Assembly: GCF_002251775.1 (NCBI RefSeq)
Contig: NZ_NOXX01000218.1
Location: 962 to 45,969, forward strand
Direction: 5' to 3'
Length of the DNA stretch: 45,008 nucleotides
DNA from: Flavobacterium aurantiibacter
GTDB taxonomy: Bacteria > Bacteroidota > Bacteroidia > Flavobacteriales > Flavobacteriaceae
A program made the position numbers and the translations under genes. The notes beneath the pieces were generated by a model. That model saw nothing but the letters and a program-made list of their open reading frames with translations, was not told where the DNA came from and did not search any database. Position 1 is the first letter of the stretch, and each line of letters starts with the position of its first letter. Positions 5,977-13,694 of this stretch are shown piece by piece.

Positions 5977-8149
5977 TTTTTCTTAAGTAATGAAAATCGA
6001 GTTGTTTTTTGACTAAATCGGCATTTTTTACTTTAACGAAAACTTCGTCGCCTAATTGTATAATATTTTTAGAGACAGCACCAACCAAAGCGTACTGCTT
6101 TTCGTCGAAGGTATAATAGTCGTCTTTAATTTCCCGAATTCGACATAAACCTTCGCATTTGTTGGAGACAATTTCTACGTAAATGCCCCATTCGGTTACG
6201 CCGGAAACCACTCCGAGAAATTCTTCGTCTTTGTGATCTTGCATGTAGCGAACTTGCATGTATTTGATGCTGTCGCGTTCGGCATTAGTGGCCAAAACTT
6301 CCATATCAGAAGCGTGCTTACATTGTTCTTCGTAAAACTCGGCATTTGCTGAGGCGCCGCCTAACAAGTAAAATTGCAACAAACGGTGTACCATTACATC
6401 TGGATAACGGCGAATTGGCGAAGTAAAATGCGAGTAATAATCGAATGCCAAGCCGTAATGACCAATGTTTTGTGTTGAATATTTGGCTTTACTCATGCTT
6501 CGAATGGCCAAAGTATCCACTAAATTTTGTTCTTTTTTTCCTTGAGCATCTTCTAAAATCGAATTCAAAGATTTGGCAATATCTTGCTTAGAGCGGAAGT
6601 TGATTTTATAACCAAATTTTGCAATAACGGTTTGGAAGTTAATCAGCTTATCTTCATTGGGTTCGTCGTGGATACGATATACAAAAGTTTTCTTCTGTTT
6701 ACCGATGAATTCGGCTACTTTACGATTAGCCAAAAGCATAAATTCTTCAATCAAATGGTTGGCATCTTTAGCGATTTTAAAGTACACGCCTTCCGGATCG
6801 TTGGTTTCGTTGAGGTGAAATTTTACTTCCACTTTATCAAACGAAATGGCACCGTTTTGCATGCGTTGCTTTCGCAGAATTTTTGCGAGTTCGTCGAGTT
6901 TTAGTACTGATTTTACGATGGGTTCCGGAACTTCGCGATCGGTTCCCGTTAGCGATGTTGCTGTGGGAATTGTATGTTCGGCAGTTTCGATGATGTGTTG
7001 AGCTTCTTCATACGCAAATCGGAAATCAGAATAAATAACCGTTCGACCAAACCATTGGTTTACAATTTGCGCCTTAGCATTGATTTCAAATACAGCAGAG
7101 AACGTTAGTTTTTCTTCATTCGGACGCAACGAACACGCGTAATTAGAAAGTACTTCGGGAAGCATAGGTACCACTCGATCAACGAGATAAACCGAAGTTG
7201 CTCGATTAAACGCTTCTTGATCGAGTATGGTTCCTTCTTCTAAATAATGCGACACATCGGCAATATGCACACCAATTTCGAAGTTTCCGTTTTCAAGAAA
7301 CTGAAACGACAAAGCGTCGTCGAAATCTTTTGCATCTTTCGGATCTATCGTAAACGTGACTACCTTTCGCATATCACGCCGAGCAGCAATATCGACAGCA
7401 GTAATTTGGGTGTCGATACCGTCGGCAAAAGCTTGTACTTCCGCAGGGAAATCGGCGGGTAAACCGTACTCGGCAAGTATTGCATGAATTTCTGTTTGGT
7501 GTTCACCAGGTGCTCCAAGAACTTTGATTACGGCTCCGAAGGGCGAATCGGCTTTGGCTGGCCAATCTTCAATTTTTACCAGCACAACATCGCCTTGTTT
7601 GGCACCGCCGGTTTTATCTTTTGGGATAAAAATATCGGTGTACATTTTCGGATTTGCGGTACTGACAAACGCAAAGTTTTTTTGGATATCAATTACGCCA
7701 ACAAATTCGGTTTTATGACGTTCGATAATCTCGATGACTTCGCCTTCCGGTTTCTTTCCGCGACGGCGGTTGTACACATAAACGCGCACTTTGTCTTTAT
7801 CTAGCGCATGGTTGAGGTTGTTTGTTGGAATAAAAACATCGTCTTCAAAATCTTCGCAGATGAAGTAGGCGGTTTTCCGCGTGGTCATATCGATGGTTCC
7901 TTCGTAGTAATCCGGCGAAACGGCTTTTACGAGGTATTTTCCAGGTTCCGATTCGATGATCACTTTTTGAGCGGCCAGAATTTTTAAATCTTTGATGATT
8001 TCATTTCGGCTCTTGGTGTCGTCGAGTTCAAGAACAGCGGCAATTTGTTTATAGTTAAAAGCTCTGTTCGGATATTTAGAGAGAATTTTTAGAATTTTCT
8101 CCGAATAGGTTTTCACCTTCTTTCCGTGCTTTTTTGGAATCTTTGTCAT
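5969..8149 (-). CDS. rnr: Ribonuclease R
   Basis: A 726-residue RNase II/R-family 3'-5' exoribonuclease that degrades structured RNA. From the chosen ATG at 8149 the protein starts MTKIPKKHGKKVKTYSEK. An N-terminal winged-helix region (about 10-75) is followed by cold-shock/OB domains, the RNB catalytic domain with the acidic signature TIDPKDAKDFDDALSF (about 267-282), and a C-terminal S1 domain (LGVVSGVTEWGIYVEIV). The reading frame stays open 33 codons further upstream, but those residues look unlike the family and lie over the promoter area, so the internal ATG is preferred. A weak promoter (TACCTTCG at 8166-8173, with a TTG 22 bases further) fits this start. Confidence 0.93.
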   Translation of the reverse strand: MTKIPKKHGKKVKTYSEKILKILSKYPNRAFNYKQIAAVLELDDTKSRNEIIKDLKILAAQKVIIESEPGKYLVKAVSPDYYEGTIDMTTRKTAYFICEDFEDDVFIPTNNLNHALDKDKVRVYVYNRRRGKKPEGEVIEIIERHKTEFVGVIDIQKNFAFVSTANPKMYTDIFIPKDKTGGAKQGDVVLVKIEDWPAKADSPFGAVIKVLGAPGEHQTEIHAILAEYGLPADFPAEVQAFADGIDTQITAVDIAARRDMRKVVTFTIDPKDAKDFDDALSFQFLENGNFEIGVHIADVSHYLEEGTILDQEAFNRATSVYLVDRVVPMLPEVLSNYACSLRPNEEKLTFSAVFEINAKAQIVNQWFGRTVIYSDFRFAYEEAQHIIETAEHTIPTATSLTGTDREVPEPIVKSVLKLDELAKILRKQRMQNGAISFDKVEVKFHLNETNDPEGVYFKIAKDANHLIEEFMLLANRKVAEFIGKQKKTFVYRIHDEPNEDKLINFQTVIAKFGYKINFRSKQDIAKSLNSILEDAQGKKEQNLVDTLAIRSMSKAKYSTQNIGHYGLAFDYYSHFTSPIRRYPDVMVHRLLQFYLLGGASANAEFYEEQCKHASDMEVLATNAERDSIKYMQVRYMQDHKDEEFLGVVSGVTEWGIYVEIVSNKCEGLCRIREIKDDYYTFDEKQYALVGAVSKNIIQLGDEVFVKVKNADLVKKQLDFHYLRKNE

Positions 8150-8825
8150 AGTGTAATCGTTGTTACGAAGGTACAGCGAAATGTGTACAGGTTTACAAAA
8201 GCAATATCGAAGCTTTGAAATTGAACCGAAATTTAAAGCTATGAACAAACAATTAATAACAACAAATTAATTTTAATTATAGAAATATATATGTGTTGTT
8301 GTATAGTGTGTTGATTTGTACAAAAAGTATTTTAGCGTTTAGTTGATTCTTAGCTTTTACTTAGTTGTAACGATTTATTAACATTATCTTAACTTTGCAC
8401 TGGTTTCATTTTGAGCTTTTTACAAACTTTATTGACAATTGTAGAAAAACCACCGAAACTAGTTTTCGTCAGCTTTTTCACAGCCTAACTTTTGTTAAGA
8501 AATCGTAAAAACTAGTCGATAACTTTTCAAAAAATAAGGCAAACTTTATTTGATAATCTCGCGGGAATTTTGTCTTGTAAAAAAATCTGATTTCACACAA
8601 AAAAATCTGTTAGAAGTTATGTTGATTTATCAACAAAAAAACCACAATGCTTCTTGTCTTATTTTTAAGACTTTAACATATTTTATCAACAATTCGCTGA
8701 ATATCAGGCTAGATGTCGCAATAAATGAATTTAAGTAGTCAGATTTTCAACGACTTAGGTTTTTGAAGAAATCGACTTATTTTCGAGCTGCGAAACGTAC
8801 CTTTGTGCAACACAATTACAGTATT
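8150..8825. other. Long AT-rich divergent gap with DnaA-box-like 9-mers, candidate oriC
   Basis: No convincing gene is found between rnr and rpiB. The 9-mer ttatcaaca, one base from the classical DnaA box TTATCCACA, occurs twice (8627-8635, 8683-8691), the first as part of the inverted repeat tgttgatttatcaaca (8620-8635). Related 9-mers are tttttcaca (8474-8482), ttttcaacg (8744-8752) and, reversed, tgttgattt (8309-8317). A very AT-rich block lies at about 8245-8292. Genes to the left are mainly leftward and genes to the right mainly rightward, as expected around an origin. This is a candidate only. Confidence 0.4.
8798..8805 (+). promoter_or_regulatory. Candidate -7 box for rpiB
   Basis: The sequence tacctttg matches TAnnTTTG exactly and ends 20 bases before the ATG at 8826. 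No -33 TTG is at standard spacing. Confidence 0.5.
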
Positions 8826-9257
8826 ATGATTATTTCGATAGGAAACGACCACGCCGGGCCCGACTACAAAAAGGCGATAGTTGCCCATTTAGAACAACTC
8901 GGACACCAGGTTTTAAACCACGGTACCGACACCACCGCCAGCGTAGATTATCCGGATTTCGGGCATCCTGTGGCAGAAGATATCGAACGCGGCGCGGCAC
9001 AGTTCGGAATTGTAATTTGCGGTTCTGGAAATGGCATTGCTATGACTGTAAATAAGCATGCGCAAATTCGCGCTGCACTTTGTTGGACCAAAGAAATTGC
9101 GCAATTAGCTCGTTTACATAACGACGCCAATGTAATTAGCATTCCCGCTCGATTTACCAGTGTGCAACAAGCTGTGGAGCTGGTTGATGTGTTCTTGAAC
9201 ACCGAATTTGAAGGCGGGCGTCATGCAAACCGAGTTGCTAAAATTGCTTGCTCATAA
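8826..9257 (+). CDS. rpiB: Ribose 5-phosphate isomerase B
   Basis: A 143-residue RpiB/LacAB-family sugar-phosphate isomerase that interconverts ribose 5-phosphate and ribulose 5-phosphate in the pentose phosphate pathway. The opening SIGNDHAGPDYKK carries the substrate-binding DHAG motif, the catalytic cysteine is C65 in VICGSGNGIAM, and H98 in RLHNDANV is the expected phosphate/ring-opening histidine. The frame is open 21 codons upstream, but the ATG at 8826 gives the family-standard N-terminus and sits correctly behind the TAnnTTTG box at 8798. The gene is followed at once by tex. Confidence 0.93.
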   Translation: MIISIGNDHAGPDYKKAIVAHLEQLGHQVLNHGTDTTASVDYPDFGHPVAEDIERGAAQFGIVICGSGNGIAMTVNKHAQIRAALCWTKEIAQLARLHNDANVISIPARFTSVQQAVELVDVFLNTEFEGGRHANRVAKIACS

Positions 9258-9259
9258 AT

Positions 9260-11377
9260 ATGACAGAAATTGCTTTTGTTGTTGAGAAAGCGGGAATTCC
9301 TTCGCCCGTTGTTACAGCTGTTTTAGACTTATTGAACCAAGGCGCAACCTTGCCTTTTATAGCGCGGTACCGAAAAGATGCCACTCAGAATGCCGATGAG
9401 GTTGCAATTGATGCCATTTCGAATTTTGCCAAACAATTTCGCGAACTCGAGAAACGCAAGAAAACTGTTTTTCAAGCATTAGACAAACAGGGAATAAACG
9501 ATCCGAAATTGCGTGAAGCAATGCAAAACGCCGATAGTTTGGTGGTTTTGGAAGATTTGTATTTGCCTTACAAACAAAAGCAGCAAACGCGCGCAGCCAA
9601 AGCCCGTGCGGCGGGATTGCAAGGACTGGCCGATGCGATTTTTCAACAGAAGTCGGTTGATTTAGAAGTATACGCGTCACAGTTTTTAAATGTAACTATT
9701 GTAAACGAAGATTTGGCTTTGCAAGGAGCGCTCGATATTGTTGCCGAGCAGTTGAGCGAAATTCCCGCCGTGCGAACGTCGGTACGAAATACCATGCGCA
9801 AACAAACGCTGATGCAAACAAAAGTGCATCCGAGTTGTACCGAAGAGCAGAAAGCAAAGTACGCGCAGTACATCGATAAGCAAGAATCCTTATCGCGCGT
9901 ACCGCCGCATCGGTTTTTAGCCATCCAACGAGCTGAAAACGAAAACGTGTTGAAACTCCGGTATGAGGTCGACGATGATTATTTAGAACAACTAATTATT
10001 CGCAACGCCAGTTTTCGGAAACAACCCGATTCGTATTTACAAACAGCGGTTTCCGACAGTTTAAAACGATTGATAAAGCCAAGCATTTTAAACGATGTGT
10101 TGCAGGAGGTTAAAGAAAAATCGGATCGCGCTTCGATTGTTGTGTTTGCCGCTAATTTAAAGCAGTTGTTGTTGGCGCCGCCTTTGGGAGCCAAGCGCAT
10201 CATGGGTATTGATCCTGGTTTTAAAAGCGGTTGTAAAATAGTGTGTTTGAACGAATACGGCAGTTTAATGCACAACGAAACGATTTATCCGCACGACGGA
10301 GGATCGGCTGAAACGATGGCTATAAAAAAAATCGGCAGTTTGGTACAATCGCACAAAATTGAAGCCATTGCGATTGGCGACGGAACAGCTTCGCGCGAAA
10401 CGGAACGCTTCATTAAAAAAGTACCTTTTCATTCCGATGTTCAAGTTTTTGTGGTTTCGGAAGCAGGAGCATCGGTGTACTCGGCATCGAAAATTGCACG
10501 AGATGAGTTTCCGAATTACGACGTTACCGTTCGTGGTGCGGTTTCGATTGGTCGACGATTGGCCGACCCGCTTGCCGAATTGGTTAAGATAGAACCTAAG
10601 GCGATAGGAGTGGGGCAATACCAACACGATGTTGACCAAAATTTACTGAAAGAAGAGCTCGATAAAACCGTTATGTTGGCTGTTAATGCGGTTGGCGTTG
10701 ATTTGAATACGGCCGGAAAGTCGATCTTAAAATACGTAAGTGGAATAGGGGAGAAGCTTGCCGAAGAAATAGTGAAATTTCGGGAAGCCAACGGCGGATT
10801 TACCAACAGAAAACAGTTGCTTGAGGTTCCGGGTTTGGGTCAGAAAACATTTGAACAAGCTGCGGCTTTTTTGCGCATTACCAACGGAAGTAATTTGCTC
10901 GATAATTCGGCGGTACATCCGGAAGCGTATGCTGTTGTTGAAAAAATGGCGAAAGTTCTGGGAATTACGGTGGGCGAATTGATTGGAAACAAAACAGAGA
11001 TTGCCAAAATTGCACCGTCGGATTTCGTTACTGAAAAAGTGGGAGTTTTAGTTTTGAAAGATATTTTAAAGGAACTGGAAAAGCCCGCTCGCGATCCGCG
11101 GAAGAAAGCTCAGGTTTTAGAATTCGATTCGACAATTAAAACAATTGACGATTTACGGGAAGGTATGGAATTACCGGGCATTATTAACAACATTACCGCT
11201 TTTGGTTGCTTTGTGAATATAGGTATCAAACAAAGCGGTTTGATTCATATTTCAAACCTCGGACAAGGATTTGTTAGCGATGTTTCATCGGTTGTGAAAT
11301 TGCATCAACACGTTCGAGTTCGGGTATTGTCGGTAGCGTTGCAAACCGGACGAATACAGCTGGCACTACTTAAATAA
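9260..11377 (+). CDS. tex: Tex-family S1 RNA-binding transcription accessory protein
   Basis: A 705-residue Tex protein. The domain order is standard: an N-terminal helical Tex domain (about 1-190), a YqgF-like RNase-H fold (IMGIDPGFKSGCKIVCLN at about 315-332), helix-hairpin-helix repeats (KSILKYVSGIGEKLAEEIV...GGFTNRKQLLEVPGLG) and a C-terminal S1 domain (LPGIINNITAFGCFVNIGIKQSGLIHIS). Tex binds nucleic acids and interacts with transcription complexes; the precise role in this group is unknown. ATG 9260 begins 2 bases after the rpiB stop; a TTG four codons earlier is possible but less likely. A terminator follows at 11388-11410. Confidence 0.93.
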   Translation: MTEIAFVVEKAGIPSPVVTAVLDLLNQGATLPFIARYRKDATQNADEVAIDAISNFAKQFRELEKRKKTVFQALDKQGINDPKLREAMQNADSLVVLEDLYLPYKQKQQTRAAKARAAGLQGLADAIFQQKSVDLEVYASQFLNVTIVNEDLALQGALDIVAEQLSEIPAVRTSVRNTMRKQTLMQTKVHPSCTEEQKAKYAQYIDKQESLSRVPPHRFLAIQRAENENVLKLRYEVDDDYLEQLIIRNASFRKQPDSYLQTAVSDSLKRLIKPSILNDVLQEVKEKSDRASIVVFAANLKQLLLAPPLGAKRIMGIDPGFKSGCKIVCLNEYGSLMHNETIYPHDGGSAETMAIKKIGSLVQSHKIEAIAIGDGTASRETERFIKKVPFHSDVQVFVVSEAGASVYSASKIARDEFPNYDVTVRGAVSIGRRLADPLAELVKIEPKAIGVGQYQHDVDQNLLKEELDKTVMLAVNAVGVDLNTAGKSILKYVSGIGEKLAEEIVKFREANGGFTNRKQLLEVPGLGQKTFEQAAAFLRITNGSNLLDNSAVHPEAYAVVEKMAKVLGITVGELIGNKTEIAKIAPSDFVTEKVGVLVLKDILKELEKPARDPRKKAQVLEFDSTIKTIDDLREGMELPGIINNITAFGCFVNIGIKQSGLIHISNLGQGFVSDVSSVVKLHQHVRVRVLSVALQTGRIQLALLK

Positions 11378-11387
11378 CAACTACAAA

Positions 11388-11410
11388 AAAACCGCCTTAA
11401 AAGCGGTTTT
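11388..11410. terminator. Bidirectional terminator between tex and tatA
   Basis: An 8-base perfect stem aaaaccgc (11388-11395) and gcggtttt (11403-11410) with a 7-base loop, flanked by A residues on the left and T residues on the right. It separates convergent tex and tatA. Confidence 0.85.
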
Positions 11411-11412
11411 CT

Positions 11413-11652
11413 TTATTCTTTGTGAACTTTAGGTTCGTCGTTTAAAGGCGAAGAAGGCTGGATTGGGTCGCTCGAAACGGGCTTTGATGGCGTATCGTCT
11501 TTAGCAGCGTTTTTAAATTCTTTAATTCCGCTACCTAAACCTTTCATTAATTCCGGAATTTTTCTTCCTCCGAAAAGCAACAAAACAACCACTAAAATTA
11601 AAACCCATTCGGTTGGTCCAAAGCTGCCTAAAAATATCATTGAAGCAATCAT
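11413..11652 (-). CDS. tatA: Twin-arginine translocase subunit TatA/TatE
   Basis: A 79-residue single-pass membrane protein. It has a short N-terminal transmembrane helix (about 12-28, [16 protein letters not shown]) followed by the amphipathic helix [20 protein letters not shown], the standard TatA/E pattern including the FG dipeptide hinge and the K.PEL...G motif. It forms the pore part of the Tat pathway that exports folded proteins. No tatC is next to it in this window. The acidic, proline-rich tail is usual. Candidate -7 box at 11674-11681. Confidence 0.93.
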   Translation of the reverse strand: MIASMIFLGSFGPTEWVLILVVVLLLFGGRKIPELMKGLGSGIKEFKNAAKDDTPSKPVSSDPIQPSSPLNDEPKVHKE

Positions 11653-11673
11653 AATTCAAATTGTTTATCGCTA

Positions 11674-11681
11674 CAAAAGTA
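11674..11681 (-). promoter_or_regulatory. Candidate -7 box for tatA
   Basis: The minus strand reads TACTTTTG, an exact TAnnTTTG match, 22 bases before the tatA start codon at 11652. No -33 TTG at the usual spacing. Confidence 0.45.
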
Positions 11682-11800
11682 AGATAATTTTACTGTTTGT
11701 ATTCTTAAAGCTATTACAATTGTGTAGCGATAGAAAAAAAATCGATTTTTTGATTGTACTTCTTTACCAAAATCGGCGGTTGCATAGTAACTTGCGCCTC

Positions 11801-13291
11801 ATGTCGGTTAAAGCTTTTTTATCAAAATACGTTGCAGCACTAGCGGTTGCAAAAACCAAAAAATGGGCTTCGCAGCCTGTCGTTACACAACAACGCACTT
11901 TTGAAAAACTGATTCGGCGCGCTGCAAATACGCAGTTTGGGACAGATCATCGTTTTTCGGAAATCCGTTCACATGCCGATTTTGTTGCCCGCGTTCCCAT
12001 CCGAGATTATGAAGCCTTAAAGCCGTATGTAGATCGAGTTGTTGCCGGAACACCCGATGTACTTTGGCCCGGAAAACCGCGGTACTTTGCCAAAACTTCG
12101 GGAACAACATCAGGCGCAAAGTACATTCCGATAACCAACGAATCGATGCCGTTTCACATTCAAGCTGCGCGCGATGCTATTTTGCATTACATCCACGAAA
12201 CAGGCGACACTAAAGTTGTAGATGGAAAGATGATTTTCTTGCAGGGAAGTCCGATTTTAGAAGAGAAAAATGGCATACAATTGGGACGACTTTCCGGTAT
12301 TGTTGCCCATTATGTTCCAAAATACTTACAGAAAAACCGACTTCCTTCTTGGGAAACCAATTGTATAGACGATTGGGAAACCAAGGTTGATGCGATTGTT
12401 GAGGAAACGATAAAAGAAGATTTGTCGATCATAAGCGGAATTCCGAGTTGGGTACAAATGTACTTTGAGCGTTTGCAAGAAAAGTCGGGTAAAGCAGTTG
12501 GCGAGTTGTTTCCAAACTTCAATTTGTTTATTTACGGTGGAGTGAATTACGAGCCGTATCGCAAGAAATTTGAGCAATTGATTGGGAGGAAAGTCAACAG
12601 TATAGAGCTCTTCCCAGCATCGGAAGGCTTTTTTGCTTATGCCGATTCGCAGCAAGAGGAAGGCATGCTGTTGTTGTTGAATTCTGGAATTTTCTACGAA
12701 TTTATTCCTGCCGATCGCTTTTTTGAAGAAAATCCGCCGCGACTAACGGTTGGTGAGGTAGAACTGGGCGTGAATTACGTTTTGATATTATCGACTAATG
12801 CAGGATTGTGGGCGTATAACATTGGCGATACGATTCGGTTTACATCGCTTTCGCCGTATCGTCTGGTGGTTACGGGTCGCATCAAGCATTTTATCTCGGC
12901 ATTTGGGGAGCATGTAATTGGCAAAGAAGTGGAGGAGGCTTTGCGCACCGCTTTAACGGATTCGGAAGCTGTGGTGAGTGAGTTCACCGTGGCTCCGCAA
13001 GTTGCTCCAGATTCGGGTTTGCCCTATCACGAGTGGTTTATTGAATTTGAACAAGAACCGGAAGATTTGGAATCGTTTGCTTTAGCTATAGATATAGCAT
13101 TACGGAAGCAAAACAGCTATTACGACGATTTGATTTCGGGTAGTGTATTACAGGTACTGAAGATTTCGGTGGTTCCCAAAAACGGATTTCAGGAGTACAT
13201 GAAGAGTCAAGGTAAATTAGGTGGTCAGAATAAGTTACCGCGATTGAGTAACGACCGAAAAATTGCAGATTTCCTGACGAGATTGTTATAA
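11801..13291 (+). CDS. GH3-like adenylate-forming enzyme
   Basis: A 496-residue protein of the GH3 auxin-responsive promoter family, which belongs to the ANL adenylating superfamily and joins acyl acids to amino acids. The P-loop-like motif FAKTSGTTSGAKYIPIT is at about residues 86-102, the aromatic-rich FIYGGVNYEPY region at about 244-254, ELFPASEGFFAY follows, and the hinge region NIGDTIRFTSLSPYRLVVTGRIKHFISAFGEHV is at about 347-379. Substrates of the bacterial members are mostly unknown. The chosen ATG 11801 gives MSVKAFLSKYVAALAVAKTKKW; the open frame continues 27 codons upstream into less likely sequence. It is monocistronic, with 400 bases of noncoding DNA after it. Confidence 0.88.
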   Translation: MSVKAFLSKYVAALAVAKTKKWASQPVVTQQRTFEKLIRRAANTQFGTDHRFSEIRSHADFVARVPIRDYEALKPYVDRVVAGTPDVLWPGKPRYFAKTSGTTSGAKYIPITNESMPFHIQAARDAILHYIHETGDTKVVDGKMIFLQGSPILEEKNGIQLGRLSGIVAHYVPKYLQKNRLPSWETNCIDDWETKVDAIVEETIKEDLSIISGIPSWVQMYFERLQEKSGKAVGELFPNFNLFIYGGVNYEPYRKKFEQLIGRKVNSIELFPASEGFFAYADSQQEEGMLLLLNSGIFYEFIPADRFFEENPPRLTVGEVELGVNYVLILSTNAGLWAYNIGDTIRFTSLSPYRLVVTGRIKHFISAFGEHVIGKEVEEALRTALTDSEAVVSEFTVAPQVAPDSGLPYHEWFIEFEQEPEDLESFALAIDIALRKQNSYYDDLISGSVLQVLKISVVPKNGFQEYMKSQGKLGGQNKLPRLSNDRKIADFLTRLL

Positions 13292-13366
13292 ACCTTTTAT
13301 TTATTGGAGTTTATGGGTTGATTTTTGAAAAAAAAGCGACAGTAAAGTAGCGTGACTTTAACATAC

Positions 13367-13384
13367 GTAATATTGCAATATTAC
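13367..13384. repeat. Perfect 18-bp palindrome
   Basis: The sequence gtaatattgcaatattac is its own reverse complement. It lacks a T tract and a loop, so it looks more like a dimeric-protein binding site than a terminator. Confidence 0.6.
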
Positions 13385-13480
13385 CTCATATATAGTGTTG
13401 AAATTCAAAAATATAAAATCCAATACTTCTCTCAAATGTAAGTAACGTTCATAAACTTATAAAAATTAATCTGATTTATT

Positions 13481-13522
13481 TTCCGCGAAAGCGTTTAACT
13501 ACTTTTCATTCCGCGAAAGCGT
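13481..13522. repeat. Two 14-bp direct repeats ttccgcgaaagcgt
   Basis: Identical 14-mers at 13481-13494 and 13509-13522, 28 bases apart start to start. The inner gcgaaagcg also occurs in the outer arm of the large inverted repeat near 4457-4466, suggesting a dispersed intergenic motif. Confidence 0.6.
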
Positions 13523-13666
13523 AAAATTTAGCAACGATTTTAACTTCATACAGTTGCCTCAAGAATACAAGTCGGTCAGTGATCTGAAAACACAGTATTG
13601 AAATTGAAACAACACACTTAACCATTTAGCAAAAACGGAGGCAACTAGAATACAAACGAAAAAACC

Positions 13667-13674
13667 TACATTTG
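13667..13674 (+). promoter_or_regulatory. Candidate -7 box for the nucleosidase-like gene
   Basis: The sequence tacatttg fits TAnnTTTG exactly and ends 20 bases before the ATG at 13695. Confidence 0.5.
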
Positions 13675-13694
13675 CAGGTTAGTAAACTTTGCAC

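Larger units (their letters stand above)
13292..13694. other. Noncoding region between GH3-like gene and nucleosidase-like gene
   Basis: No gene is seen in these 403 bases. The region contains a perfect 18-base palindrome (13367-13384), a pair of 14-base direct repeats (13481-13494, 13509-13522), and a -7 box for the next gene (13667-13674). An imperfect hairpin aacct...aggtt (13664-13681) overlaps the last. Confidence 0.6.

Noticed and set aside
8550..8738. Short open frame of 62 codons in the rnr-rpiB gap
   Set aside because: It lies across the DnaA-box-like region, has no family motif, no good promoter and an AT-driven composition (rich in N, I, L, F, K). Likely chance.
9248..9259. TTG start for tex, four codons earlier
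   Set aside because: ATG at 9260 gives the usual N-terminus and avoids overlap with rpiB; TTG starts are rare.
13367..13384. Palindrome as a terminator for the GH3-like gene
   Set aside because: It has no loop and no T tract and lies about 75 bases downstream; a binding site is more likely.
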